Assembly: GCA_963925675.1 (NCBI GenBank)
Contig: CAWUSW010000021.1
Coordinates: 1 to 64,000, forward strand
Direction of reading: 5' to 3'
Source of the DNA: Eutrophocola sp963925675
GTDB taxonomy: Bacteria > Pseudomonadota > Gammaproteobacteria > Pseudomonadales > Pseudohongiellaceae
Length of the DNA stretch: 64,000 nt
Numbering within the stretch: the first letter of the stretch is position 1; the number at the start of each line of letters is the position of its first letter. Positions 33,594 to 43,895 of this stretch are shown here, piece after piece. The notes beneath the pieces are model-generated. The model made no database searches. It was not told the origin of the DNA and saw only the letters and a list, made by a program, of their open reading frames with translations. A program made the translations under genes and the position numbers.

Positions 33594-36029
33594 ATGGAAA
33601 AGCAGGACACTCTAAGCCCCTCCAATGTTTTGCCCTTTCTCCCTTTGAGAGGTGTAGTGGTCTATCCCCAGATTGTCCACCCCTTGTTTGTCGCACGGGA
33701 AAAATCTATCAAAGCGTTGAAAGCGGCAATGGCCGGGGATAAGAAAGTTGTCCTGGCGGCACAAAAACAGCACTCCGATGACGAACCAGGCAGGGAAGAT
33801 GTGTTCACTATTGGAACCGTAGCTTCCGTGTTGCAGCTAATGCACGTCAATGACGGCACAGTCAAAGTCCTGGTAGAAGGGGTAGAACGGGTACAGATCA
33901 AAAACCTGGTTATGGATGGAGACTATTACACGGCTGAAACAACCAGCCTGAATGGCAGCACTGTTGAAGAAAAGGACACTGAAATACTGGTCCGTTCATT
34001 ACTTTCCCAGTTTGATCAATACGTTCAATTGAGCAAGAAAATTTCTCCGGAAGTACTAACCTCTATCACCAGTATAGATGAGCCCAGTCGTCTGGTTGAT
34101 ACGATAGCAACCCACATGTCATTGCAATTGCAGGAAAAACAGAACGTCCTGGAATTAGCTAATCTTAAACCCCGGATTGAACACCTTATGTCGCTGATTG
34201 AAGCAGAAATTGACATTTTTCAGGTGGAGAAACGCATTCGTGGTCGCGTCAAAAAGCAGATGGAAAAAAGCCAGCGAGAGTATTATCTCAATGAGCAAAT
34301 GAAAGCTATCCAGAAGGAAATGGGGGAGCTTGATGACGTACCCAATGAAGCTGAAGAATTAAAAAACAAGATTGAAGAAGCGGGAATGCCCAAGGAAGCC
34401 AAAGAAAAGGCGAGCGCTGAGCTAAACAAGCTAAAAATGATGTCACCCATGTCTTCTGAAGCATCTGTTGTTCGGACCTATCTCGACTGGATGATCAATG
34501 TTCCCTGGAAGAAAAAATCCAAGATCCGCACCGATCTGAAAAAAGCAGAAGAAATTCTTGATCATGACCACTATGGTTTGAAAGAAGTGAAAGAAAGGAT
34601 TGTGGAGTATCTTGCTGTTCAAAAAAGAGTTAAAAAACTTAAAGGCCCAATTCTTTGCCTGGTGGGTCCTCCTGGCGTAGGTAAAACCTCATTAGGTGAA
34701 TCTGTGGCCAGGGCTACAGGCCGAAAGTTTGTCCGTATGGCACTGGGAGGTGTCAGGGATGAAGCAGAGATTCGTGGTCATCGCAGAACCTATATTGGCT
34801 CACTCCCCGGTAAAGTTGTACAAAAAATGGCTAAAGTCGGTGTTCGTAACCCATTGGTTCTTCTTGATGAAGTAGACAAAATGGGCATGGATCATCGAGG
34901 TGATCCAGCCTCTGCATTACTGGAAGTGCTCGATCCTGAACAGAATCATAGTTTCAATGATCATTACCTGGAAGTGGATTACGATTTGAGTGATGTGCTG
35001 TTTATCTGCACATCAAATTCCATGAACATTCCCGAACCTCTTCTGGACAGGATGGAAGTGATTCGTTTGCCGGGTTATACAGAAGATGAAAAGCTCAATA
35101 TAGCAAGCCGTTACCTGGTCCCAAAACAAAAAATAAATAATGGTCTTCGAGAAGACGAAGTAAGCATCTCTGATATGGCAATTGTGCATTTGATCAGGCA
35201 CTACACACGTGAAGCAGGGGTGCGTGGACTGGAAAGGGAAATAGCAAAAATTTGTAGAAAAATTGTTAAAGAACATGCGCTGGATAATAAATCTACGAAA
35301 CTAAAAGTAAGTGAAGCTGACCTGGAAAAATATGTAGGTGTGCAGAAGTATGACTTCGGAAGAGCTGAAGAAAAAGATGCTGTTGGTCAGGTTAATGGCT
35401 TGGCATGGACTCAAGTAGGCGGGGAACTGCTGACCATTGAAGCTGTAGCCACCAAAGGTAAGGGAAAGATTATCATGACTGGTTCGTTGGGCGACGTCAT
35501 GCAGGAGTCTATTCAGGCCGCCCTGACCGTAGTTAGAAGCCGTGCATCCAGTCTGGGCCTGAAAGAAAACTTTCATGAAAACAATGACTTGCATGTTCAC
35601 GTCCCTGAGGGCGCTACACCTAAAGATGGCCCCAGTGCCGGCGTTGGAATGTGTACAGCCCTGGTTTCTGTGCTCACCGGTATTCCAGTGAGAAAGGATG
35701 TTGCCATGACCGGCGAGATTACCCTAAGAGGGCAGGTGCTTCCCATAGGAGGTCTTAAGGAAAAATTATTGGCAGCACATCGTGGCGATATAAAGACAGT
35801 AATTATTCCTAAAGAAAATGAAAGAGACCTTAAGGAAATACCAGATAACATAAAAGCTGACCTGGAAATCAAAGCAGTAAAGTGGATTGATGAAGTTTTG
35901 GAAATTGCCTTGACGTTTATGCCCGAACCAACGGAAGATAATAAAACTCAAGCACTTGAAAAAGGTTCTTCAAAAACAACTGAGAACACTGTCAAAGATA
36001 AACGAAAAAAATCTATAAATACTCATTAG
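33594..36029 (+). CDS. lon: ATP-dependent protease Lon
   Basis: Cytoplasmic Lon protease, 811 residues from ATG 33594. An in-frame TTG at 33582 is closer to CAGG but leaves almost no spacing. The N-terminal substrate domain begins LPLRGVVVYP. Then come the coiled region, AAA+ domain with GPPGVGKT and the serine-lysine peptidase domain: Ser681 in PKDGPSAG and the GGLKEK lysines at 722 and 724. A charged tail of about 30 residues follows the peptidase domain. It is normally heat-shock controlled; I did not find a convincing sigma-32 promoter by eye. Confidence 0.97.
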   Translation: MEKQDTLSPSNVLPFLPLRGVVVYPQIVHPLFVAREKSIKALKAAMAGDKKVVLAAQKQHSDDEPGREDVFTIGTVASVLQLMHVNDGTVKVLVEGVERVQIKNLVMDGDYYTAETTSLNGSTVEEKDTEILVRSLLSQFDQYVQLSKKISPEVLTSITSIDEPSRLVDTIATHMSLQLQEKQNVLELANLKPRIEHLMSLIEAEIDIFQVEKRIRGRVKKQMEKSQREYYLNEQMKAIQKEMGELDDVPNEAEELKNKIEEAGMPKEAKEKASAELNKLKMMSPMSSEASVVRTYLDWMINVPWKKKSKIRTDLKKAEEILDHDHYGLKEVKERIVEYLAVQKRVKKLKGPILCLVGPPGVGKTSLGESVARATGRKFVRMALGGVRDEAEIRGHRRTYIGSLPGKVVQKMAKVGVRNPLVLLDEVDKMGMDHRGDPASALLEVLDPEQNHSFNDHYLEVDYDLSDVLFICTSNSMNIPEPLLDRMEVIRLPGYTEDEKLNIASRYLVPKQKINNGLREDEVSISDMAIVHLIRHYTREAGVRGLEREIAKICRKIVKEHALDNKSTKLKVSEADLEKYVGVQKYDFGRAEEKDAVGQVNGLAWTQVGGELLTIEAVATKGKGKIIMTGSLGDVMQESIQAALTVVRSRASSLGLKENFHENNDLHVHVPEGATPKDGPSAGVGMCTALVSVLTGIPVRKDVAMTGEITLRGQVLPIGGLKEKLLAAHRGDIKTVIIPKENERDLKEIPDNIKADLEIKAVKWIDEVLEIALTFMPEPTEDNKTQALEKGSSKTTENTVKDKRKKSINTH

Positions 36030-36044
36030 AAAACCTCGTATTCC

Positions 36045-36074
36045 TTGACATGTTCTTGATACAGTTGGTATAAA
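36045..36074 (+). promoter_or_regulatory. Strong sigma-70-like promoter for hupB
   Basis: Consensus TTGACA (36045-36050) and TATAAA (36069-36074) are separated by 18 bp, about 100 bp before the GTG start of the HU gene, in the gap after lon. Confidence 0.65.
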
Positions 36075-36170
36075 GTTCACTGATTTAAAGACTGACTAAT
36101 TGCTTTCAACTAAAGTAGTAAAATACTCCACAATAACTTAAATTTAAAATGACAATAATAAGGGGATAAC

Positions 36171-36446
36171 GTGAACAAATCAGAATTAATAGACGCTGTT
36201 GCTGAAACTGCCGATTTACCAAAAGCTGCTGCTGCTCGGGCAATTGATGCTATGACAGATGCAATCACTTCATCATTAAAATCTGGCAATTCAGTCGCAT
36301 TGGTAGGCTTCGGTTCTTTTAACATAAAAGACCGTCCAGCTCGTACTGGTCGTAACCCACAGACGGGTGCTCCAATTCAAATTAAGGCTGCTCGAGTTCC
36401 ATCGTTCAAAGCCGGTAAAGGACTTAAAGACTCAGTAAACTCCTGA
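36171..36446 (+). CDS. hupB: DNA-binding protein HU
   Basis: Nucleoid protein HU (91 residues) that bends DNA as a dimer. It starts with GTG 36171 behind the site AGGGG (36161-36165). The sequence is typical: MNKSELIDAVAE, VGFGSF and the DNA-binding arm RTGRNPQTGAPIQI. It has its own promoter and is followed by a terminator, so it can be expressed independently of lon. Confidence 0.97.
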   Translation: MNKSELIDAVAETADLPKAAAARAIDAMTDAITSSLKSGNSVALVGFGSFNIKDRPARTGRNPQTGAPIQIKAARVPSFKAGKGLKDSVNS

Positions 36447-36534
36447 TTTTTTTTAACTCCCTTTCTTTAATTGACTGGTTACAATTAATACAATTTAGAA
36501 AAAGGGAATTAACGACAGGTAATGTTTCTTGGAG

Positions 36535-36564
36535 GGCGCATCATTGATGCGCCTTCTGTTTTTA
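36535..36564 (+). terminator. Intrinsic terminator of hupB
   Basis: GGCGCATC (36535-36542) pairs with GATGCGCC (36546-36553) around a 3-nt loop, followed by TTCTGTTTTT. Confidence 0.8.
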
Positions 36565-36679
36565 GTAGTAAATGGTTTTGCATGAACTGGATCATCTCGG
36601 TTTTTTTTTGAGTGCTCCGTATCAGTTTGAATTTTGATCTAACTTTAACGCTATTGTTTAATAATTCTGGATTTAGGAA

Positions 36680-38566
36680 ATGCTACAAAAAATTCGTGAT
36701 AACTCTCAGGGTGTAGGCGCCAAGATTTTTGTCTGGTTTATTATCGTGATATTTGGTGCCTGGGGTGCGAGCTCAATTGTCTCTACCGTTATTAATGGGA
36801 CTCCAGTTGTTTCTGTAAATGGCATAGACATTGATGAATTAGCTGTTGAAAATAATGCCCAGATTCGAATACAGGAACTTATTGAATCCCTGGGCCCTGA
36901 TGCAGATTTGTCCAGTATCAATGAAGAACTGGTCAGGGAATCTGCACTGAATGAGCTCATGCAAAGAGAGTTAATGCTTCAATATGCTGAGAGCTCAGGC
37001 ATGGTTGTTTCTTCCAGAGCCATTGATAGAGGGATTGCTCAAACACCTGACTTTCAGATTGATGGCGTTTTTAATGGCGAAAGGGCCCAAGTACTGATCA
37101 ATAGCATGGGTTACACACCAAATTCGTATCGTGCGGCCTTATCATCACAAGGGCTTATCAGTCAGACTTCATTTGCCTATGGACTTTCTGGCTTCGTCAC
37201 TAAAAATGAAATCGAGCATATTGCAAAATTGATTAATCAGACTCGGGATCTGCGCTATATCCTGGTAAATCTTGAAAGTCAGTTTGGCAATATAGAGATT
37301 ACTGATGAAGAAATTGCCGAATATTACGCGGCCAATGAAAGTCAGTTTATGCAGGAAGAGCAAGTTTCCCTGGAATATATTGAAATTGATAAAGATGATA
37401 TTTTCGATGAAGTCTCCGTTACACAGGAGCAGATTCGCCAGCGTTATGACGAGGAGCAGGTCGAGTATCAGTCACAAATTGAACGCAGAGCTTCGCATAT
37501 TCTTCTAGAGGCTTTTGATGAGGATGGCTTTGCTGAAGCGCTATCTCTTGCAGGCGAGCTAAAGGGCAGGATAGATAATGGTGAGAGTTTTGAAACACTT
37601 GCCCTGGAGTATTCTGACGATATTGGCTCTGCAGAGGATGGTGGAGATGTTGGCTATACTTCAGGTGATAACTTTGTAGAACCTTTTGAGCAAGCACTGC
37701 TGACTTTGGAAGTAGGCGAAGTGTCTACTCCGGTACGTTCTGATTTTGGTGTTCATGTCATTAAACTGACTGAGCAAAGTGAATCCTCTATTGAGTCCTT
37801 TGAAGAGAGCCGGGACAGGCTTGAACGTGACCTTAAATCAGCTGAGGTAGATACGATCTTTCTGGAACGTGCTGTAGAGCTTGGTAATCTTGCATTTGAA
37901 TCATTCGATCTTACCGACCCGGCTGAAATTATGGGGCTTGAAATCCAGACTACTGCCTTGTTCGGTCGTAGTGGTGGCACCGGTATTACTACAAATACCG
38001 ATGTGATCAACTCAGCTTTCAGCCCACAAATCTTAATTGATGGCTTAAATAGTGATCTTATTGCTGTTACTCCTTCACGTAATGTCACCATAAGAGTACT
38101 GGAGCATAATCAGCCTCAACTCCAGCCTCTTGAAGATGTACGAAGTGAGATTCAGGTGCTTCTGCAATTTGAAAAAATCAATGCACAAACTCTTGAGCTT
38201 GGTGAAACCATTACAAGCAATTATCAAAATGGGCAAAATATTGACAGCTTGCTAGAGTTGCAGAATTTAAGCTGGAATCAATTGAATTCTCTTGAGCGCT
38301 CTGATCAATCATTGCCGCCAGAGCTTGTACAATATGTATTTAATATGGCGACTCCAGAACAAGGCTCTCCTATTGTTGATGGCTTTCAGTTAAGTTCCGG
38401 CGGTTATGTTGTTGTTGAATTGCAAAATGTTGAAGAGGGATCTTTAGACGATTTTGAAGAATCTGAACTGGATAGCCTCAAATCTTTCATTGCACAACAA
38501 TCATCCAATGCAGACCTGGAAGCCCTTGTTTTAGGGATGCAGGGCAGAGCTGAGATAGTCCGATAA
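36680..38566 (+). CDS. ppiD: Periplasmic folding chaperone PpiD (SurA/parvulin type)
   Basis: Inner-membrane-anchored periplasmic chaperone of 628 residues that helps outer-membrane protein folding. A short cytoplasmic start (MLQKIRDNSQGVGAKIF) precedes one membrane segment (VWFIIVIFGAWGASSIV), then the SurA-like N-domain. A parvulin domain lies at about 265-365 (RRASHILLEA ... SDFGVHVIKL), followed by a helical C-region. The position after hupB matches E. coli. Confidence 0.95.
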   Translation: MLQKIRDNSQGVGAKIFVWFIIVIFGAWGASSIVSTVINGTPVVSVNGIDIDELAVENNAQIRIQELIESLGPDADLSSINEELVRESALNELMQRELMLQYAESSGMVVSSRAIDRGIAQTPDFQIDGVFNGERAQVLINSMGYTPNSYRAALSSQGLISQTSFAYGLSGFVTKNEIEHIAKLINQTRDLRYILVNLESQFGNIEITDEEIAEYYAANESQFMQEEQVSLEYIEIDKDDIFDEVSVTQEQIRQRYDEEQVEYQSQIERRASHILLEAFDEDGFAEALSLAGELKGRIDNGESFETLALEYSDDIGSAEDGGDVGYTSGDNFVEPFEQALLTLEVGEVSTPVRSDFGVHVIKLTEQSESSIESFEESRDRLERDLKSAEVDTIFLERAVELGNLAFESFDLTDPAEIMGLEIQTTALFGRSGGTGITTNTDVINSAFSPQILIDGLNSDLIAVTPSRNVTIRVLEHNQPQLQPLEDVRSEIQVLLQFEKINAQTLELGETITSNYQNGQNIDSLLELQNLSWNQLNSLERSDQSLPPELVQYVFNMATPEQGSPIVDGFQLSSGGYVVVELQNVEEGSLDDFEESELDSLKSFIAQQSSNADLEALVLGMQGRAEIVR

Positions 38567-38589
38567 GACATTTAAAGTGTATTTACCAG

Positions 38590-38620
38590 AACCTGATTTC
38601 TCATGAAGTCAGGTTTTTTT
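38590..38620 (+). terminator. Intrinsic terminator of ppiD
   Basis: An 11-bp stem with one G-U pair and a TCAT loop runs from AACCTGATTTC (38590-38600) to GAAGTCAGGTT (38605-38615). A run of T reaches 38620. Confidence 0.85.
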
Positions 38621-38780
38621 ATACATTAAATATTTAACTGAACACTGCTCAAAATCTAGTCATTGCTGGTGGACTTAATAACAGTGGCCGTTTATTCTAT
38701 TTGCGTGGTATGCGAAGGTCAGGGTGCATTTCATCAGGTTTTAACTCGCGCCAAACAGTTCTCAATAATCAGATTAATTA

Positions 38781-40433
38781 ATGCAGAGTATGTACACCAT
38801 GATGATTCACCGATTCCGAATATGCGGATTATTATTACTACTTTCCTTTTTTCTTGTCGCTTGTGGCGGGGGAGCAGAATCTAGCAGAGTAGCAACAGGT
38901 AATGTTGAGGGCGTTTTACACTTTGGCAATGGCACTGAGCCACAAGGTATTGATCCCCATATTGTTACCGGGGTGCCAGAGCATCATATAATCGGAGCGC
39001 TGTTTGAGGGCCTGGTGACAAAAAACCCCTATAATCTGGAACCCGAGCCTGGAGTAGCCGAGAGCTGGGATATCAGTGATGATGGAAAAATTTATACCTT
39101 CCACCTCAGAGATAATGCCCGTTGGAGTAATGGTGAGCTGGTCACCGCCGAAGATTTTCGCTGGTCATGGGAACGGGCGCTAACCCCTGAGCTTGGCAGT
39201 CTCTATAATTACATGTTTTTCCCAATTCTAAATGCGGAAGCATTTGCTATTGGTGAGCTTGATGATTTTAGTAATGTTGGGGTTAAGGCTCTTGATGATC
39301 GCACCCTGGAAGTTACTTTACGCGAACCGACGCCCTTCATTTTGCAGTTATTTGATCATTACAGCACTTACCCTGTTCACCCGGCAACCGTCCTCGCTTT
39401 TGGCACCGCCACGGATAGGTTTTCTCAATGGTCCCGGGAAGACAATATCGTTACTAATGGTGCATTCACGCTCACGCAATGGCAGGTTAACTCCCACATC
39501 AGAGTTGAAAAATCAGCGTATTACTGGGATGCGGACGAAATCAAACTCAATGCTATCGTTTTTTATCCCACAGAAAATATCGTGACTGAAGAAAGAATGT
39601 TCCGTGATGAACAAATTCATTTCACCAATGAAGTGGGTCTCGATAAAATTCCTGTTTACCGTGCTGAGCAACCTGAACTTCTTCAGATAGCTCCCTATCT
39701 GGGGACTTATTACTACCTGATCAATACCAGAAAAGAACCTTTTAATGATGTGCGGGTGCGTAAAGCACTTTCCATGGCAATTGACCGTGACTTGCTGGTT
39801 GAAACTATTCTGGAAAATCTATTCCTGCCATCCTATGCTCTGGTGCCTCCAGGCACACTGGGTTATGAGCCTCCTAAAACATTTGCTTATGATCCGGAGC
39901 AGGCCAGACAACTTCTGGCTGAAGCGGGTTTTCCCAATGGTGAAAATTTTCCAGATTTTGATATTTTGTATAATACGCAAGAGAATCACCAGAAAATTGC
40001 TGTCGCCGTACAGCAAATGTGGGCGGAAACCCTTGGTATCAGTGCTGCTCCCATGAACCAGGAATGGAAGGTCTATCTGGATTCAACTGATAACTTTAAT
40101 TATTCTATTTCACGACGTGGCTGGATTGGAGACTATGTTGATCCAAATACCTTCCTTGATATGATGATTACGGATGGGGGCAATAACAAGACAGGCTTTA
40201 GTGATCCCCGTTATGACCAATTGATTCTGCGCGATGCTCCGGCCATGCTGGATCAGGATGAGCGCTTTAAACTCTATCAGGAAGCTGAAAGCATCCTGAT
40301 GAATGCAATGCCCATCATCCCCATTTACACTTATCAGAGTAAACATCTTAAACATCCCAGTCTGAAAGGTTTACCATCCAACATAATGGATTATTACAAC
40401 TGGAAATATGTTTATCTCGAAGCTTTCGAATAG
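38781..40433 (+). CDS. oppA: Oligopeptide ABC transporter substrate-binding lipoprotein
   Basis: Periplasmic lipoprotein of the OppA/DppA family (SBP family 5), about 550 residues. The signal ends in the lipobox LVAC followed by GGG. Family segments include LHFGNGTEPQGIDPH, the FEGLVTKNP motif, and VRKALSMAIDRD. ATG 38799 (MMIHRF) is an alternative start. It is first of four genes, with gaps of 15, 0 and 8 bp downstream, so one operon for peptide uptake. Confidence 0.93.
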   Translation: MQSMYTMMIHRFRICGLLLLLSFFLVACGGGAESSRVATGNVEGVLHFGNGTEPQGIDPHIVTGVPEHHIIGALFEGLVTKNPYNLEPEPGVAESWDISDDGKIYTFHLRDNARWSNGELVTAEDFRWSWERALTPELGSLYNYMFFPILNAEAFAIGELDDFSNVGVKALDDRTLEVTLREPTPFILQLFDHYSTYPVHPATVLAFGTATDRFSQWSREDNIVTNGAFTLTQWQVNSHIRVEKSAYYWDADEIKLNAIVFYPTENIVTEERMFRDEQIHFTNEVGLDKIPVYRAEQPELLQIAPYLGTYYYLINTRKEPFNDVRVRKALSMAIDRDLLVETILENLFLPSYALVPPGTLGYEPPKTFAYDPEQARQLLAEAGFPNGENFPDFDILYNTQENHQKIAVAVQQMWAETLGISAAPMNQEWKVYLDSTDNFNYSISRRGWIGDYVDPNTFLDMMITDGGNNKTGFSDPRYDQLILRDAPAMLDQDERFKLYQEAESILMNAMPIIPIYTYQSKHLKHPSLKGLPSNIMDYYNWKYVYLEAFE

Positions 40434-40448
40434 AACAGGCAGATAGTT

Positions 40449-41378
40449 ATGTGGCGTTTTATTGGGCTTCGCAGCTTACAGGCCATCCCGGTCATACTGG
40501 CGGTCATTACAGTAACTTTTTTCCTGGTACGCGCGGCACCAGGGGGCCCTTTTTCGAGCGAAAAAGCAGTATCACCCCAGGTTCAGGCTGCGCTTGAAGC
40601 GCAATATCGACTCGATCAGCCACCATTACAACAATACATCTCCTACCTTTCCGATTTGGTCCAGGGAAATATGGGGCCATCGTTTTATTATCCAGGGCGA
40701 AGCGTAGACGAATTAATATTCCAGGGTCTGCCTATTACAGCAGAGCTCGGATTATATGCTTTGTTAATCGCTGTAATAATCGGCAGTTTTGCCGGAGTAA
40801 TTGCTGCCCTCAAACCCAACACCATGCAGGACTACGTCCCCATGAGCATTGCCATGGTCGGTATCTGTATGCCTTCATTTCTGCTGGGGCCCAGTTTGGT
40901 ACTGGTCTTTGGAATTCTTCTTGATTGGCTGCCGGTGTCAGGATGGGGTGATTCCAGGGGTGACAAAATCCTGCCCAGTATTACCCTGGGTGCCATGTAC
41001 GCCGCCTATATAGCCCGTCTTAGTCGCTCTGGCATGCTCGAAGTCATGTCTCAGGATTACCTGCGCACGGCAAGGGCTAAAGGGCTCCCCGAATACGTCG
41101 TTATTTTGAAGCATGCTCTCAGGGGCGGGCTATTGCCGGTGATCAGTTATTTGGGACCGGCTTTTGCCGCTTTACTGAGCGGCTCTTTTGTCGTTGAAAC
41201 CATATTTCAGATTCCAGGCTTGGGACGATTTTATGTCCAGGCGGCCTTTAACCGGGATTACACAATGATCCTTGGCACAACTGTTTTTTTGTCGACTCTG
41301 ATTGTAGTGTTTAATTTGCTATCCGATATCGCAGCGGCATGGCTCAATCCCAGGTTGCGATACCAGTTTAATAAATAA
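40449..41378 (+). CDS. oppB: Oligopeptide ABC transporter permease OppB
   Basis: Inner-membrane permease of 309 residues with about six helices and the EAA-type loop (DYLRTARAKGLPEYVVILKHALRG) that contacts the ATPase. The N-terminus MWRFIGLRSLQAIPVILAVITVTFFLVR is typical. Its stop overlaps the next start (TAATG), so it is coupled to oppC. Confidence 0.95.
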   Translation: MWRFIGLRSLQAIPVILAVITVTFFLVRAAPGGPFSSEKAVSPQVQAALEAQYRLDQPPLQQYISYLSDLVQGNMGPSFYYPGRSVDELIFQGLPITAELGLYALLIAVIIGSFAGVIAALKPNTMQDYVPMSIAMVGICMPSFLLGPSLVLVFGILLDWLPVSGWGDSRGDKILPSITLGAMYAAYIARLSRSGMLEVMSQDYLRTARAKGLPEYVVILKHALRGGLLPVISYLGPAFAALLSGSFVVETIFQIPGLGRFYVQAAFNRDYTMILGTTVFLSTLIVVFNLLSDIAAAWLNPRLRYQFNK

Positions 41379-42271
41379 TGAATCCCAAAATAGATACGCA
41401 AGCGCTGGACCAGAACATCCCCAAGGGTACTTCTCTTTGGGAAGATGCTCTGATGCGTTTGCGCAAAAACAAACTGTCCATGATAGGTCTCGGGTTTCTT
41501 CTTTTTGTAATGGTGCTTTGTCTTTTAACACCACTGATTGCCCCTTATGGTTATGAAGACCAGAACCTTAGACTGGGAGCAATTCCTCCGTCAGCGGAAC
41601 ATTGGTTGGGAACTGATACCTTTGGCCGGGATATGCTGACCCGGATTCTCTATGGGGGCAGGGTGTCATTGCTGGTAGGTTTTATAGCGACTTCCGTTGC
41701 ACTGATAATCGGGGTGACTTATGGCGCTATTGCGGGTTATGCCGGGGGCAAGACTGATGCTTTTATGATGCGCCTGGTAGATATTCTGTATGCTCTTCCT
41801 TTCATGATCTTCATCATCTTGCTGATGGTAGTGTTTGGCAGGAATTTGTTGCTGCTTTTTCTGGCAATTGGTGCCGTTGAGTGGCTGGTGATGGCGCGAA
41901 TTGTACGTGGTCAGATTCAGAGTCTCAGACAACAGGAATACGTAGAAGCAGCTATCTCTTTAGGTTTGTCCCCGGCAGCAATAATTATCCGACACCTGAT
42001 TCCAAATGCCCTGGGTCCTGTAATAGTCTATACCACATTGACCATACCCAATGTCATGTTACTGGAAGCTTTTCTGAGTTTTCTTGGCTTGGGAATCCAG
42101 CCGCCAGAATCTTCCTGGGGACTTCTTATCTCATACGGGGTGGAGACTATGGAAGAATACCCCTGGTTACTGATTTTTCCCGGGCTTGCATTAACCCTGA
42201 CACTGTTTGCACTGAACTTTCTTGGAGATGGCCTGCGCGATGCGCTGGATCCCAAGGCGTCAAAGGATTAG
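41378..42271 (+). CDS. oppC: Oligopeptide ABC transporter permease OppC
   Basis: Partner permease of 297 residues with the OppC N-terminal extension and motif HWLGTDTFGRDMLTRILYGGR. The EAA loop reads QEYVEAAISLGLSPAAIIIRHLIPN. It is translationally coupled to oppB and followed after 8 bp by the fused ATPase gene. Confidence 0.95.
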   Translation: MNPKIDTQALDQNIPKGTSLWEDALMRLRKNKLSMIGLGFLLFVMVLCLLTPLIAPYGYEDQNLRLGAIPPSAEHWLGTDTFGRDMLTRILYGGRVSLLVGFIATSVALIIGVTYGAIAGYAGGKTDAFMMRLVDILYALPFMIFIILLMVVFGRNLLLLFLAIGAVEWLVMARIVRGQIQSLRQQEYVEAAISLGLSPAAIIIRHLIPNALGPVIVYTTLTIPNVMLLEAFLSFLGLGIQPPESSWGLLISYGVETMEEYPWLLIFPGLALTLTLFALNFLGDGLRDALDPKASKD

Positions 42272-42279
42272 GGGCGATT

Positions 42280-43875
42280 ATGTCACTGCTACAGGTAAAT
42301 GATCTTACCGTCTATTTTCATACCCGTAATGGCATTATCAAGGCGGTTGACGGTATCAGCTTTAATGTCGAAGCCGGGAAGACCTTTGCCATAATCGGTG
42401 AGTCGGGGTCAGGAAAATCAGTGGCTTGCTACAGTATGTTAGGACTGATTCCAATTCCGCCAGGCAAGGTTGAAGCCGGCCAGGTTATTTTTGAAAACAG
42501 AGATCTGCTCAGTCTAAGTGAAAAACAATTACGCAAAGTACGTGGCAAGGGTATATCAATAATTTTTCAGGACCCTATGACGAGCCTGAACCCTTTCCTT
42601 AAAATTGGCGATCAGTTAATAGAGCCGCTGCGACTTCATTTTGGCATGAGCAAAAAAGAAGCCTGGCAACGTGGGATTGAAATCCTGACAGAAGTAGGGA
42701 TTAAAGATGCCACCCAGCGCATGAATGCCTGGCCATTTGAGTTTTCCGGAGGTATGCGTCAACGCGTAGTAATAGCCATGGCACTTGTAACAGAGCCGAG
42801 CATCATTATTGCAGATGAACCGACCACAGCGCTTGATGTCACCGTGCAGGCCCAGATTCTTAAATTGCTCAAGGAATTACAAGTAAGGCGAAATATCGGT
42901 GTCATTTTTATCAGTCACGACCTGAGTGTGGTATCTGATATTGCCGATGAGATTGCGGTGATGCAAAACGGGAAGTTTGTGGAACAGGGCGATCGCGATG
43001 CTATTTTTAACAATCCCCAGAATGAATATACTCGCAAGCTCCTGGCCGCCGTACCAAGCACCCAAAAGGAGTCTGAAGGGGAAGTGCGTGAGCCTTTGAT
43101 AAAAGTTGAGAATCTGCTGATAGAGTTTCCTGGCGGGAAGGGACAGGACGCATTAAAAGCTGTGGATTCAGTCAACCTTGAGATAAACCGTCATGAAATT
43201 CTAGGTCTGGTTGGTGAATCCGGATCAGGAAAATCCACTCTTGGACGCTCGATAATCAGGTTGTTAACACCTTCGGCGGGCTCTATCACCTATGAAGGCA
43301 AGGATATTAGTCATTATTCAATGGCCGAGATGAAGCCTTTAAGACGACAGATGCAGATGATCTTTCAGGATCCTTATGCGAGTCTGAATCCGCGCATGAC
43401 TGTCTACAACACCTTGGCAGAACCATTACGAGTACATCGCATTTGTGACAAAAAAGATCTGGAAAAAGAAATCTTTTCTTTGATGGATTCGGTCGGATTG
43501 TCTAGGGAAAGCATACTGCGTTATCCGCATGAATTTTCTGGTGGGCAGCGTCAGCGAATTGCTATTGGTAGAGCTATAGCCACCAAACCAGAATTTATTG
43601 TAGCGGATGAACCCGTGTCGGCACTTGATGTCACAATTCAGGCGCAGATCCTTGATCTGTTGCTGGAACTGGTTGACCGTTTTGATTTAACCATGCTGTT
43701 CATTTCCCATGATCTGGGTGTTGTGCGCTATCTGTCGGATCGTATTGTGGTGATGAAGGAAGGCAAGTTAGTTGAATCAGGTTCAGTAAAACAAATCTTT
43801 GAAAGACCCTCCCAGCAATACACCCGGGCACTGTTGGATGCCATTCCAGGAAAGTCTTTGCTTGCCGGTATGTAA
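42280..43875 (+). CDS. Fused dual ABC ATPase of the peptide transporter (OppD-OppF)
   Basis: A single 531-residue protein carries both ATPase subunits that are separate OppD and OppF in many bacteria; the layout resembles E. coli YejF. Domain 1 has Walker A GESGSGKS at 40-47 and signature FSGGMRQRV. Domain 2 has Walker A at 312-319 and signature FSGGQRQRI. Walker B segments are IIIADEPTTALD and FIVADEPVSALD. The frame is open back to 41881, but that region overlaps oppC and lacks ABC character, so the start is ATG 42280. Confidence 0.95.
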   Translation: MSLLQVNDLTVYFHTRNGIIKAVDGISFNVEAGKTFAIIGESGSGKSVACYSMLGLIPIPPGKVEAGQVIFENRDLLSLSEKQLRKVRGKGISIIFQDPMTSLNPFLKIGDQLIEPLRLHFGMSKKEAWQRGIEILTEVGIKDATQRMNAWPFEFSGGMRQRVVIAMALVTEPSIIIADEPTTALDVTVQAQILKLLKELQVRRNIGVIFISHDLSVVSDIADEIAVMQNGKFVEQGDRDAIFNNPQNEYTRKLLAAVPSTQKESEGEVREPLIKVENLLIEFPGGKGQDALKAVDSVNLEINRHEILGLVGESGSGKSTLGRSIIRLLTPSAGSITYEGKDISHYSMAEMKPLRRQMQMIFQDPYASLNPRMTVYNTLAEPLRVHRICDKKDLEKEIFSLMDSVGLSRESILRYPHEFSGGQRQRIAIGRAIATKPEFIVADEPVSALDVTIQAQILDLLLELVDRFDLTMLFISHDLGVVRYLSDRIVVMKEGKLVESGSVKQIFERPSQQYTRALLDAIPGKSLLAGM

Positions 43876-43895
43876 AACTGACGGCAGCCTTTGTT

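Noticed and set aside
41881..42279. N-terminal extension of the fused ABC ATPase frame
   Set aside because: The open frame continues upstream but overlaps oppC completely and its translation lacks ABC features; ATG 42280 gives the correct ATPase N-terminus.
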